Shown: one piece after another, positions 18,102 to 26,223 of the stretch
How the letters are laid out: the number at the start of each line of letters is the position of its first letter
Numbering within the stretch: position 1 is the stretch's first letter
Assembly: GCF_009363715.1 (NCBI RefSeq)
Contig: NZ_CP045404.1
Location: forward strand, 1,022,001 to 1,086,000
Length of the DNA stretch: 64,000 nucleotides
Origin: Roseovarius sp. THAF9
GTDB lineage: Bacteria; Pseudomonadota; Alphaproteobacteria; Rhodobacterales; Rhodobacteraceae
Direction of reading: 5' to 3'
Notes under the pieces: generated by a model
What the model saw: the letters and a program-made list of their open reading frames with translations, nothing else
Database searches by the model: none
Told to the model about the DNA's origin: nothing
Program-made: the position numbers and the translations under genes

Positions 18102-19288
18102 TGATTTCGAGTGACGGGAAGACCCGGGACCTGATTACCTCGCGGCCCGGGGCCGGATGGGATTTCAACCTCAACCGTCATGCGTATCACGATATCGAGG
18201 CGAAACACGGCCCGCATTACTGCGTCTATAACCGCCGGTTCATGTGCGTCTACATGGACGATCTGCCGACCGACGAGGGGTATTGGCTGTTGCGGACCAA
18301 GGCCGCGTGCCTGCACACGGGCGAGTGGCCGATCGAGTTCAAGGGGCGGGATGCCGAGACGCTGATGGATTACCTGTTCGTGAACAATATCGCCAAGGTC
18401 AAGCCGGGGCGGTGTGGCTACGGGATTGCCTGTTTCGACCATGGTGGCCTGATCGTGGACGGGGTGTTCGTGCGGCTGGCCGAGGATCGGTTCTGGTACG
18501 CGCAGGCGGACGGAGATTTCGTCAACTGGGCGCGGGCACATGCAAAAGGCATGGATGTGCAGATCGCCGACCCGAGGGTCAACGTGAGCCAGATCCAGGG
18601 GCCGTTGGCGATGGAAATTCTGCAGGATGCGGCGAAGGACGGGATCCCCGACCCGTTCGGGTATTTCGGCAGCGCCTGGGTGGATTTCGGCGGGCAGGAC
18701 GTGCTGATCACCCGAACAGGATACACCAATGAGCTGGGCTGGGAGTTCTATACCGAGCCGCATCATGACGCCGCCGCGCTTTGGGCGCATCTGGAAAAGG
18801 CGGGGGCGCCCTATGGAATGCGGATGTTCGGGCTGGATTCGATGAATATCCGGCGGATCGAGGCGGGTATCCTGAACGCCAATTCGGATTTCGACGAGAC
18901 CACCACGCCCTATGACGTGGGTCTGGGCGGGTTCGTGGCCATGGACAAGGGTGATTTCATCGGCAAGGCGGCATTGGAGAAAGCCGACAAGGGGCGGCGT
19001 TTGCATGGCATCGTCTGCCCGGATGGCGAGCCGCGTGTGAATGGGCGCGTGGAGTGGAACGGCAAGGTTGCTGGCCGGGTGACGGCCGGGGCGACTTCGC
19101 CCTATCTGGGGCACGGCATCGGCTATGCGCTGATGGACAGCACCGAGGCCGGGCCGGGAACCGACCTGATGGTCGAGGGGCGGGACGGCAAGATGTATGC
19201 CGCGACGCTGGCCGAGACGCCGCTTTACGACAAGGCCTGTGAGATTCCGCGCGGCAAAATCGTGGACATACCTGACCGGGCGGCCTGA
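18098..19288 (+). CDS. GcvT-family tetrahydrofolate-dependent aminomethyl/methyl transferase
   Basis: 396 residues with the full GcvT fold: folate-binding strands (SQIQGPLAMEILQD, TRTGYTNELGWEFY), the conserved MNIRRIEAGIL with a DYDETTTPYD-like segment (SDFDETTTPYDVGLG), then the C-terminal GcvT barrel domain. Enzymes of this kind take one-carbon units from N-methyl amines (glycine cleavage T protein, dimethylglycine oxidases) or from DMSP (DmdA). The start overlaps the Rieske stop (ATGA), implying coupled synthesis. The simplest reading is that the Rieske enzyme oxidises an N-methyl group and this protein captures the carbon on tetrahydrofolate. Substrate inferred, not shown. Confidence 0.8.
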   Translation: MMISSDGKTRDLITSRPGAGWDFNLNRHAYHDIEAKHGPHYCVYNRRFMCVYMDDLPTDEGYWLLRTKAACLHTGEWPIEFKGRDAETLMDYLFVNNIAKVKPGRCGYGIACFDHGGLIVDGVFVRLAEDRFWYAQADGDFVNWARAHAKGMDVQIADPRVNVSQIQGPLAMEILQDAAKDGIPDPFGYFGSAWVDFGGQDVLITRTGYTNELGWEFYTEPHHDAAALWAHLEKAGAPYGMRMFGLDSMNIRRIEAGILNANSDFDETTTPYDVGLGGFVAMDKGDFIGKAALEKADKGRRLHGIVCPDGEPRVNGRVEWNGKVAGRVTAGATSPYLGHGIGYALMDSTEAGPGTDLMVEGRDGKMYAATLAETPLYDKACEIPRGKIVDIPDRAA

Positions 19289-19403
19289 CGCGACATTCGC
19301 GGCAGCGCGCGGTACGGATGCGGAGGCAGGGCCGGGGTGCCTTGCCTTTGCGCTTTGATGATGCCTGAGTGGCAATTGAGACACGCAACGAAGGAGATGC
19401 GCG

Positions 19404-20300
19404 GTGGCCGAGGGCAACAGCAGGGCGGTCCTGTCGGGACTTTTTGCCGGCTTGTGCTGGGGCATATTCTGGTTGCCGCTGCGGATGCTGGAGCAGGCGG
19501 GGCTGGATGCGCCCTGGGCGATGGTGGTGTTCATGGTGCTGCCCGCGCTGATGAGCCTGCCGGTGATGTGGGTGCTGCGCGCGGATTACGGCCAGGGACT
19601 GCGGCCCTTGTTGGGGGGCGTTCTGGCGGGGGTGGCGTTCGCGCTGTATGCTGCGGGGCTGCTTTACACCGAGGTGGTGCGGGCGGTGCTGCTGTTTTAC
19701 ATGACGCCGATCTGGGGCTTCCTGCTGGGCTGGATTTTCCTGGGTGACCGGATGACGTGGTATCGCTGGCTGTCGATCGGCGTGGGATTGCTGGGGCTGG
19801 TGGTGATCTTTGCCGATGACACGGGCCTGCCGCTGCCGCGCAATGCGGGCGACTGGTGCGGGCTGGTGTCGGGGATGTTCTGGGCGGTGGGCTGTACGCT
19901 GATCCTGACGGAACGGCGGGTGCATATCCTGACGCACGCGGTGAACTTCCTGGTGGTCGGTGCCATCGTCGCGGTGTTGGTGGCGGGGCTTGCCACGGCG
20001 CAGGGGATCGCGGCGGTGCCGGAGAGGGGCGCGGTGCTGTCGCCCATGGTGTGGTTCCTGCCGGTGGCGCTGATCCTGATCCTGCCCGGATCCTTTGCCA
20101 CGATCTATGCGCCGTCGCGTTTGAACCCGGGGCTGGTGGGGCTGCTCTTCATGACAGAGATCGTGGTGGCGACGGTGACCGCGGCACTGTGGGCAGGTGA
20201 GCGGTTTGGTATACAGGAGTTGGTGGGTTTGCCGCTGATCCTGTCGGCGGGGCTGATCGAGCCGGCGGTCATGGCATGGCGGGCGCGGCGGGTGATCTGA
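19404..20300 (+). CDS. DMT-superfamily (EamA) permease
   Basis: 298 residues with about ten hydrophobic helices and two EamA-like repeats, typical of drug/metabolite transporters. GTG start at 19404 with AAGGAG 7-8 nt upstream. The first helix begins AVLSGLFAGLCWGIFWLPLR. It lies 115 bp downstream of the GcvT-like gene on the same strand and may belong to that transcription unit, moving a substrate or product of the pathway. Direction and substrate cannot be read from the sequence. It ends one base before the convergent SDR gene. Confidence 0.85.
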   Translation: MAEGNSRAVLSGLFAGLCWGIFWLPLRMLEQAGLDAPWAMVVFMVLPALMSLPVMWVLRADYGQGLRPLLGGVLAGVAFALYAAGLLYTEVVRAVLLFYMTPIWGFLLGWIFLGDRMTWYRWLSIGVGLLGLVVIFADDTGLPLPRNAGDWCGLVSGMFWAVGCTLILTERRVHILTHAVNFLVVGAIVAVLVAGLATAQGIAAVPERGAVLSPMVWFLPVALILILPGSFATIYAPSRLNPGLVGLLFMTEIVVATVTAALWAGERFGIQELVGLPLILSAGLIEPAVMAWRARRVI

Positions 20301-21068
20301 TCACCAGTGGGCGCCGGCGTTGATCTGGATGTCTTCCATGGTGAGGCCGGGGGCGGCGTCGGAGCACAGGAACGCGACGATGGCGGCGACCTCGTCCGGT
20401 TGGACGAGGCGGTTTTGCGGATTGGCGCGGGCCAGTGCCGCGATTTCATCGGCCTGTGTGGTGCCGTTCTGAGTTGCCATGGTGGTGGCCGACTCGCGCA
20501 GCATCTCGGTTTCGACCCATGTGGGGCTGACGGTGGTGCATGTGACGCCGTGGGGCGCGCCCTCCAGGGCGACCGCGCGGGAGAGGCCGAGCACGCCGGA
20601 CTTGGACGCGCAATAGGCGGGGTGGTCGGCGACCGCCGATGTGGCGGCGGTCGAGGCGATGTTAACGATGCGGCCCCAGCCCGACGCCATCATGTCGGGC
20701 AGACACGCGTGGATCATCAGGAAGGTGCCGGTGAGGTTGGTCTCGATCACGTCGTCCCAGGCGTCGAGGTCGTGGTCGGAGACGGTCTGGTGCCGGGTGA
20801 CCCCGGCTGCATTGACCAAGATCTGCGGCGTGCCGAACTGATTTTTGACGGAGGTGCAGAAGGCCGAGACCGAGCCGCGCTGGCGCACGTCGAGCGGGGC
20901 GACGAAAACATCTGCGCCGATCTTGTCGCGGGCCATATCCTGAAGCGATGTGTCGTCGCCGCGGCGAGCGCCGATGGCGACGGTATGACCGGCGCTGTGC
21001 AACAGGCGAGCGGTGGCGAGGCCGATGCCCGCCAGCCCGCCGGTGATGATGGCCGTTCGGTTCGTCAA
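20301..21068 (-). CDS. Short-chain dehydrogenase/reductase
   Basis: 255-residue classical SDR. NAD(P)-binding TGGLAGIG at about residue 9, structural NAAG at about residue 86, and the catalytic Ser (IVNIAST) and YCASK are present; the C-terminus INAGAHW matches 3-hydroxybutyrate dehydrogenase-like and 3-ketoacyl reductase-like SDRs. The start is taken as TTG at 21068: it overlaps the upstream stop as TTGA and has AGGAG about 9 nt before it. A frame continuing to an ATG at 21104 lacks any domain in the extra residues. Co-transcribed with the MBL-fold gene. Substrate unknown. Confidence 0.82.
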   Translation of the reverse strand: MTNRTAIITGGLAGIGLATARLLHSAGHTVAIGARRGDDTSLQDMARDKIGADVFVAPLDVRQRGSVSAFCTSVKNQFGTPQILVNAAGVTRHQTVSDHDLDAWDDVIETNLTGTFLMIHACLPDMMASGWGRIVNIASTAATSAVADHPAYCASKSGVLGLSRAVALEGAPHGVTCTTVSPTWVETEMLRESATTMATQNGTTQADEIAALARANPQNRLVQPDEVAAIVAFLCSDAAPGLTMEDIQINAGAHW

Positions 21069-21850
21069 TGCGGCCTGCTCCTTGCGATCATGTCGGCGAG
21101 CCACGCATCCGCGTCGCCCAAACGGCGGCCACCGTCGCGGTATTCGTCGAGAATTTCAATCATCTTGTCCCTGCCGAAGGATTTGAAATGCCCCGCATGG
21201 ACGGTGATGACGTCGAGCTCGCGCAGGCGGGCGTGGGAGTCGGCCAGCATCTCCGGGTCCGAATGGTCCATGTCGTCGATGAGGTCGCCGTCATAGACCA
21301 CGTCACCGCTGAACAGCAGGCCGGTCTTGGCCTCGTGCAGCGCGATGGAACCGGGGCTGTGGCCGGGCAGGTGGAAGACGGTGAAGACGCGGTCGCCGAG
21401 GTCGATCACGTCGCCTTCGTCCAGCAGGGCAGAAAGGGGCGCGGGCTTGACCGTGTAGAGCTCGTACGAGAAGCCCTCGAACGGCAGCGCAGTGAAGGTT
21501 TCGGCGCGTACAAAGCCCGCGTCGGCGTAGGTGTTGGCGGGGGTGGGGTTGGCGATGATGTCAGACTCGGCGCTGTGACCGCAGCGATGGTCGAATTCGT
21601 TCAGGCCGCCAGAATGATCGAAATGCGTATGGGTAACGATGGCGCTGAGTGGGCGTTCGGTCAGCTGTGCCAGTTCCCGCGTCATCGGGCGCAGGCCCAT
21701 GCCGGTGTCGATCACGAGGTCGCGGTCGCGCCCTTGGATGTGCCAGATGTTGCAGCGCAACCATGGCGCGACATGCGGTTCCCAGATGAGCGTGACGCCA
21801 TCGCCCATGTCTCTGGTCTGAAACCATTTTTCGGCAACTATCAACGGCAC
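21065..21850 (-). CDS. MBL-fold metallohydrolase
   Basis: 261 residues of the metallo-beta-lactamase fold. The zinc motif THTHFDHSGG is at about residues 76-85, with further ligands in LPGHSPGSIAL, LFSGDVVYDGD and VHAGHFKSF. GTG start at 21850 with GGGAGG 5-6 nt upstream. Family members hydrolyse thioesters, lactones or other esters; nothing here decides which. It is translationally coupled to the SDR, suggesting hydrolysis and oxidation of one intermediate. It is divergent from the betaine transporter. Confidence 0.82.
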   Translation of the reverse strand: MPLIVAEKWFQTRDMGDGVTLIWEPHVAPWLRCNIWHIQGRDRDLVIDTGMGLRPMTRELAQLTERPLSAIVTHTHFDHSGGLNEFDHRCGHSAESDIIANPTPANTYADAGFVRAETFTALPFEGFSYELYTVKPAPLSALLDEGDVIDLGDRVFTVFHLPGHSPGSIALHEAKTGLLFSGDVVYDGDLIDDMDHSDPEMLADSHARLRELDVITVHAGHFKSFGRDKMIEILDEYRDGGRRLGDADAWLADMIARSRPH

Positions 21851-22021
21851 GGCATCCTCCCTGTCGCTATGCTCATGAAACCGGCAGCCGCGCCGCGGAC
21901 GCCTGATAGCAGCCTTGTTTTTATTAACTCATTGGTCAACAAACATTTCTGCTTGGGTCCACGTTGCGGACGTCGCATGATGGCGACCATGATCTGCATC
22001 AATAAAAACAGGGAGAGAACG
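21851..22021. promoter_or_regulatory. Divergent MBL / transporter promoter region
   Basis: 171 bp, more AT-rich than its surroundings. It contains ATTGGTCAACAAA (about 21929-21941), which resembles the partly palindromic operators of FadR-type GntR regulators, and a GGGAGAG ribosome binding site before the binding-protein start. No coding sequence seen. The operator assignment is tentative. Confidence 0.3.
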
Positions 22022-22954
22022 ATGAAGATGAAATCTGTCTTGTGGGCCGCGAGCCTGTCACTGGCCGGGGCCGGGATGGCGCAGGCCGAGACGGTGCGCA
22101 TTCCGATCAACGAATGGACGGGTCAGCATATATCGGCGCATATCACCGGCACGCTGCTGAAAAAGGCCGGGCATGACGTGGAATACGTGACCGCCGGCGC
22201 GGTGCCGCAATTCGCCGCCATCGCCAATGGAGACCTGCATTTGCAGCCCGAGGTCTGGACCAACAATGTGGGCGACATCTATCCCAAGGCGGTGGAATCG
22301 GGTGACATCACCGTGGTGGGTCAACTGGGCCTGCAGCCGCAGGAAGGCTGGATCTATCCGCCTTACATGAAAGAGAAGTGTCCCGGCCTGCCGGATTACG
22401 AGGCGCTATATGACTGTGCACAGGCCTTTGCGGCCGCGGACACCTTCCCCAAGGGCCGCCTGATCACCTATCCCGCTGATTGGGGCACCCGGTCGAAAGA
22501 CGTGGTGTCGATGATCGACATCCCGTTCGAGCCGGTCGCGGGCGGATCGGAAGGCGCGATGATCGCCGAGCTCAAATCGGCCACGGCGACGCAGGATCCG
22601 ATCCTGATGATGTTCTGGCAGCCGCATTGGCTGTTTGCCGACATGGAGATGGAATGGGTCCAGTGGGACGCGGCCGACGGTGAGTGCGTCGAGGAAGAAG
22701 GCCAGGAGCGCGGGGCGGCTTGTGGCTTCCAACAAGCCTCGATCGACAAGATCATCAATGCCGAGTTTGCCGAGGCGAACCCGGGTGTGGCGGCGGTTTT
22801 CAACGAAATATCCATCGACAACGAGGTGCAGAACGCGCTGATGCTGGAGATCGACCAGAAAGGCCGAGATCTGGAAGAGGTTGTGGCCGAATGGATCGAT
22901 GCCAACGAAGAGACCTGGGGTCCCTGGGTCGAGGCCGGAAAGGCTGCGCAGTAA
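22022..22954 (+). CDS. Glycine betaine/proline-type ABC transporter substrate-binding protein
   Basis: 310 residues: Sec signal peptide with cleavage near AQA-E (about residue 22) and an OpuAC/ProX-type domain. The aromatic residues WTGQHI, EVWTNN, EGWIYPPYM and WQPHWLF are typical of the Trp/Tyr cages that hold quaternary ammonium groups. It delivers a betaine-like solute to the fused permease downstream. The ATG at 22022 begins the signal peptide. A strong terminator between it and the ATPase gene would keep this protein in excess. The exact substrate (betaine, choline, carnitine or other) cannot be decided. Confidence 0.88.
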   Translation: MKMKSVLWAASLSLAGAGMAQAETVRIPINEWTGQHISAHITGTLLKKAGHDVEYVTAGAVPQFAAIANGDLHLQPEVWTNNVGDIYPKAVESGDITVVGQLGLQPQEGWIYPPYMKEKCPGLPDYEALYDCAQAFAAADTFPKGRLITYPADWGTRSKDVVSMIDIPFEPVAGGSEGAMIAELKSATATQDPILMMFWQPHWLFADMEMEWVQWDAADGECVEEEGQERGAACGFQQASIDKIINAEFAEANPGVAAVFNEISIDNEVQNALMLEIDQKGRDLEEVVAEWIDANEETWGPWVEAGKAAQ

Positions 22955-22974
22955 GGTGCGCGTGGACGTATCGG

Positions 22975-23006
22975 AAAGGCCGGGGGTTCTGACGCCCGGC
23001 CTTTTC
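22975..23006 (+). terminator. Intrinsic terminator/attenuator after the binding-protein gene
   Basis: AAAGGCCGGG and CCCGGCCTTT form a 10-bp stem with a 10-nt loop and a short T-run (TTTT). It lies between the binding-protein and ATPase genes of one operon, so it probably attenuates rather than ends transcription. Confidence 0.75.
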
Positions 23007-23029
23007 GTATCAGCGGGGACAGGAGCAGT

Positions 23030-24112
23030 ATGAGCGACACGCATGAGAGCGATGGCGCCGGGACAGAACAGCCGAGGCTGTCCTGTCGTCACATCTGGAA
23101 GGTCTATGGCAAGAAACCGGAGCAGTATTTTCCGGGCGGCCAGCCGGCCGACGAGACACCCGCGCTGGCCGAGCGCATCCGCGAGGACGGGGCCATTCCG
23201 GCGGCTGCCGATGTCAGCTTTGATGTCGCGGTGGGCGAGATTTTCGTGATCATGGGGCTTTCGGGCTCGGGCAAGTCGACGGTGGTGCGCTGCCTGTCGC
23301 GGCTGGTGGAGCCGACGCATGGCGAGATCCTGCTGGGTGGCGAGGATCTGCGCGCGAAATCCGACAAGGAGATGATCGAGGTACGCCGCCACCAGATTGG
23401 CATGGTGTTTCAGAATTTCGGCCTGATGCCGCACCTGAGCGTGTGGGAGAACATCGCCTTTCCGCTGAGCCTGCAGGGCGCGGCGCAGGACCATACCCGC
23501 GAGCGGGTGGGCAAGGTGATCGAGCTGGTGGGGCTGGAAGGGCGCGAGAAAAGCTATCCGCACCAGTTGTCGGGCGGGCAGCAGCAGCGGGTGGGCATCG
23601 CCCGGTCGCTGGCGGTGGACCCGGACCTTTGGTTGCTGGACGAGCCGTTTTCGGCGCTCGATCCGCTGATCCGGCGGCAGATGCAGGACGAGTTCCTGCG
23701 CATCCAGAATGATCTGCACAAGTCGATCGTGTTCATCACGCATGATTTCCTGGAGGCGCTGCGCGTGGCGGACCGGATGATGATCATGCGCGGTGGGCGC
23801 GTGGTGCAGACCGGCACGCCGGCGCAGTTGATCACCAATCCGGCGGATGACTACGTGGCCGAGTTCACCAATGACGTGCCGATGGTGCGCGTGCTGCGCG
23901 CGCACGAGGTGACGGACCCCGATGCCGGCCCCGCCGAAGGGCGCGAGCAGGTGGCGGGCGACGTGTCGGTCGAGGCGCTGCTGCCGATGCTGTCGGCCAA
24001 TCCCGAGGGGCTGGCGGTGGAGCAGGGCGGCACGGTAACGGGCGTGGTCACAGCGCAAAGCGTGGTGAAGGCGCTGGCGAGGCTGTCCGAGCAGGAGGAC
24101 GCGCCTTTATGA
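23030..24112 (+). CDS. Glycine betaine/proline-type ABC transporter ATPase
   Basis: 360 residues of the ProV/OpuAA type. Walker A GLSGSGKST, Q-loop MVFQNFGLMPH, signature LSGGQQQRVGIARSL, Walker B LWLLDEPFSALDP and H-loop FITHDFLEAL are all intact. The N-terminal 60 residues carry the HIWKVYGKKPEQYF segment characteristic of ProV. The C-terminal about 100 residues replace the usual tandem CBS osmosensor with a shorter, weakly similar stretch. The stop overlaps the permease start (ATGA). Confidence 0.9.
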   Translation: MSDTHESDGAGTEQPRLSCRHIWKVYGKKPEQYFPGGQPADETPALAERIREDGAIPAAADVSFDVAVGEIFVIMGLSGSGKSTVVRCLSRLVEPTHGEILLGGEDLRAKSDKEMIEVRRHQIGMVFQNFGLMPHLSVWENIAFPLSLQGAAQDHTRERVGKVIELVGLEGREKSYPHQLSGGQQQRVGIARSLAVDPDLWLLDEPFSALDPLIRRQMQDEFLRIQNDLHKSIVFITHDFLEALRVADRMMIMRGGRVVQTGTPAQLITNPADDYVAEFTNDVPMVRVLRAHEVTDPDAGPAEGREQVAGDVSVEALLPMLSANPEGLAVEQGGTVTGVVTAQSVVKALARLSEQEDAPL

Positions 24113-26172
24113 ACGCCGCCAGGATGCATTGGGCATGGTTCGCGCTGATCGGCCTCACGCTGGTGACGCTGGGCTTTCGCGACCGGCTGGGATGGCTGAT
24201 GGAGTTTCCCGAGGCGTGGGAATGGCCGATGACCGAGTGGCTGAACACCGGCATGGATTGGGTGGTGGAGACCGCTGGCCCGGCGTTTCGCGCGTTCTCG
24301 GACCTGATGGATTATCCGATGTCCTGGGTGCGGGAGTTGTTGCGCTGGATGCCCTGGGCTCTGACCGTGGGCTTGCTGGTGATAGCCTCCTTCGCGGTGT
24401 CGGGCTGGAAGCTGGCCGTGTTCACGTTTCTGGCGATGTTCTACATGGTCGTCATCGGCTACTGGCACGAGTCGATGAATTCGCTGGCGCTGGTGATGGT
24501 GTCGGTGCCACTGGCGGTGGCAATCGGGTTCTGCGTGGGAACCTGGGCGTTCTATTCCGACCGGGCCGAGCGGATCATCACGCCCACGATGGACACGTTA
24601 CAGACGATCCCGGTGTTTGCCTATCTCTTGCCGATCCTGCTGCTGTTCGGTTTCGGACCGGTGGTTGGGCTGATCGCCTCGGTGCTTTACGCGGTGCCGC
24701 CGATGGTGCGGAACACCACGCTGGGGCTGGCCCGCGTCGATGAGGAGGTAATCGAAGCAGGCATGATGGCGGGGGCTACGGCGGGCCAGATGTTCTGGCG
24801 CGTGCGGGTGCCGAGCGCGCTGCGGCAGATCCTGCTGGGGGTGAACCAGACGATGATGGCCGCGTTCTCGATGATCATCATCGCGTCCATTATTGGCGGC
24901 ACGTCCGATATCGGCTGGGAGGTGCTGACCCATATCCGCAAGGCGAACGTGGCCGAGGCGATACTGGCGGGCGTGGTGATCGCGCTGATGGCGATGGTGA
25001 TGGACCGGATTACGGCGCGGGCCGCGATGGGGCGGTCGCCGGACGGAGGCGAAAACGAGAGTTTCGTCGCCCGCTATCGCTATTGGATCGTGGCGGCAGT
25101 GTTCACGGTTCTGATTCTGGGATTGGCGCGGGTGTTCCCGTTTTTGCAGGAGTATCCGCGGGCGTGGGAGGTCTATCCGGCGGATGCGATGAACGACGCG
25201 TTCAACTGGCTGCTGGTCGAATACGCGGGCGCGATCAAGGCGATCAAGACGACGGCGCTGTTCTACCTGATGTTGCCGGTCAAGATGGGGCTCGATGAGA
25301 CGATCAGTCCGTTTTCCTGGGGCTTCGAGTTTAACACGCCGATGAAGATCGGCTACGCCGTGGCGATGACGGGGCTGGTCGGTTGGTTGCTGATGCGGCG
25401 CCGGGTGCAGGCGGCCATCGGTTTCGCGCTGCTGGCGATCCTGCTCTATTTCGGGATCACGGGTCTGCCGTGGCTGTCCATTGCGGGCGTGATGGTGCTG
25501 TTGGCGTGGCAGGCGGGCGGGCGGCGGCTGGCGATTGGCACGGGCGTGGGGCTGGCATTCCTGATGCTGGCGGGGGTCTGGCCCGAGGCGACGATTTCGT
25601 TCTACCTGTGCGGGCTGGCGGTGGCGCTGTCGTTTCTGATCGGTACGACGCTGGGGGTGATCGCGTCCGAGAACGATGCGGTATCGGCCTTTCTGCGCCC
25701 GATCAGCGACACGTTGCAGACGATGCCGCTTTTCGTGATCCTGATACCCTTCGTGATGTTTTTCAAGCTGGGGGATTTTACGGCGCTGCTGGCGATCATG
25801 GCCTATGCCATCGTGCCCGCGATCCGCTATGCCGAGCACGGGCTGCGCGGGGTCAGTCAGGAGGTGATCGAGGCGGCCAAGGCGTGCGGGTCGACCCGGT
25901 TGCAGATGCTGTGGCGGGTGCGGTTGCCGCTGGCGCTGCCGCAGCTGCTGCTGGGCCTGAACCAGACGATCATGTTCGGGGTGGCGATGCTGGTGATCAC
26001 GGCGTTGGTGGGGACGAGCGATTTGGGCCAGGAGATCTACATTGGTCTCAATAACGGGGATTTCGGCGTGGGGATGATTGCCGGGATCGGGATGGCGACG
26101 CTTGCGATGATCGCGGACCGGATGACGCGGGGGTACAGCCGGAAAGGGCGCGCGGCGCTCGGGCAGGGGTGA
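24109..26172 (+). CDS. Duplicated, fused ProW-type permease
   Basis: 687 residues, about twice a usual ProW. Two complete permease modules are joined: the first has its coupling loop EEVIEAGMMAGATAGQMFWR at about residues 211-230, the second QEVIEAAKACGSTRLQMLWR at about residues 584-603. Similar helices precede each (DTLQTIPVFAY versus DTLQTMPLFVI). A long middle part adds extra transmembrane helices. One polypeptide can supply both halves of the channel to the ATPase dimer. It starts in the ATPase stop (ATGA) and ends before twin hairpins shared with bchO. Confidence 0.88.
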   Translation: MNAARMHWAWFALIGLTLVTLGFRDRLGWLMEFPEAWEWPMTEWLNTGMDWVVETAGPAFRAFSDLMDYPMSWVRELLRWMPWALTVGLLVIASFAVSGWKLAVFTFLAMFYMVVIGYWHESMNSLALVMVSVPLAVAIGFCVGTWAFYSDRAERIITPTMDTLQTIPVFAYLLPILLLFGFGPVVGLIASVLYAVPPMVRNTTLGLARVDEEVIEAGMMAGATAGQMFWRVRVPSALRQILLGVNQTMMAAFSMIIIASIIGGTSDIGWEVLTHIRKANVAEAILAGVVIALMAMVMDRITARAAMGRSPDGGENESFVARYRYWIVAAVFTVLILGLARVFPFLQEYPRAWEVYPADAMNDAFNWLLVEYAGAIKAIKTTALFYLMLPVKMGLDETISPFSWGFEFNTPMKIGYAVAMTGLVGWLLMRRRVQAAIGFALLAILLYFGITGLPWLSIAGVMVLLAWQAGGRRLAIGTGVGLAFLMLAGVWPEATISFYLCGLAVALSFLIGTTLGVIASENDAVSAFLRPISDTLQTMPLFVILIPFVMFFKLGDFTALLAIMAYAIVPAIRYAEHGLRGVSQEVIEAAKACGSTRLQMLWRVRLPLALPQLLLGLNQTIMFGVAMLVITALVGTSDLGQEIYIGLNNGDFGVGMIAGIGMATLAMIADRMTRGYSRKGRAALGQG

Positions 26173-26176
26173 GGCT

Positions 26177-26223
26177 AAAAGCTTTGAGAAAGCTTTTCGC
26201 AAATCTTTTCTAAAAAGATTTGC
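26177..26223. terminator. Twin bidirectional hairpins between permease and bchO
   Basis: First hairpin: AAAAGCTTT-GAG-AAAGCTTTT (26177-26197), a perfect 9-bp stem. Second: GCAAATCTTTT-CTA-AAAAGATTTGC (26199-26223), a perfect 11-bp stem whose 3-nt loop is exactly the bchO stop codon read on the minus strand. Both have A/T-rich flanks suited to termination in either direction. Confidence 0.75.

Noticed and set aside
16947..19288. Naming the Rieske/GcvT pair gbcA and dmdA
   Set aside because: Motifs support the families but not the substrate; the GbcB reductase is missing and nothing distinguishes a DMSP demethylase from amine-specific GcvT relatives.
17903..19534. 543-codon minus-strand frame over the GcvT-like gene
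   Set aside because: The plus strand carries a complete GcvT-family protein with proper start and overlap; the antisense product has no recognisable domain.
21065..21850. Naming the MBL-fold protein an AHL lactonase
   Set aside because: The HxHxDH motif is common to the whole superfamily and no lactonase-specific feature is visible.
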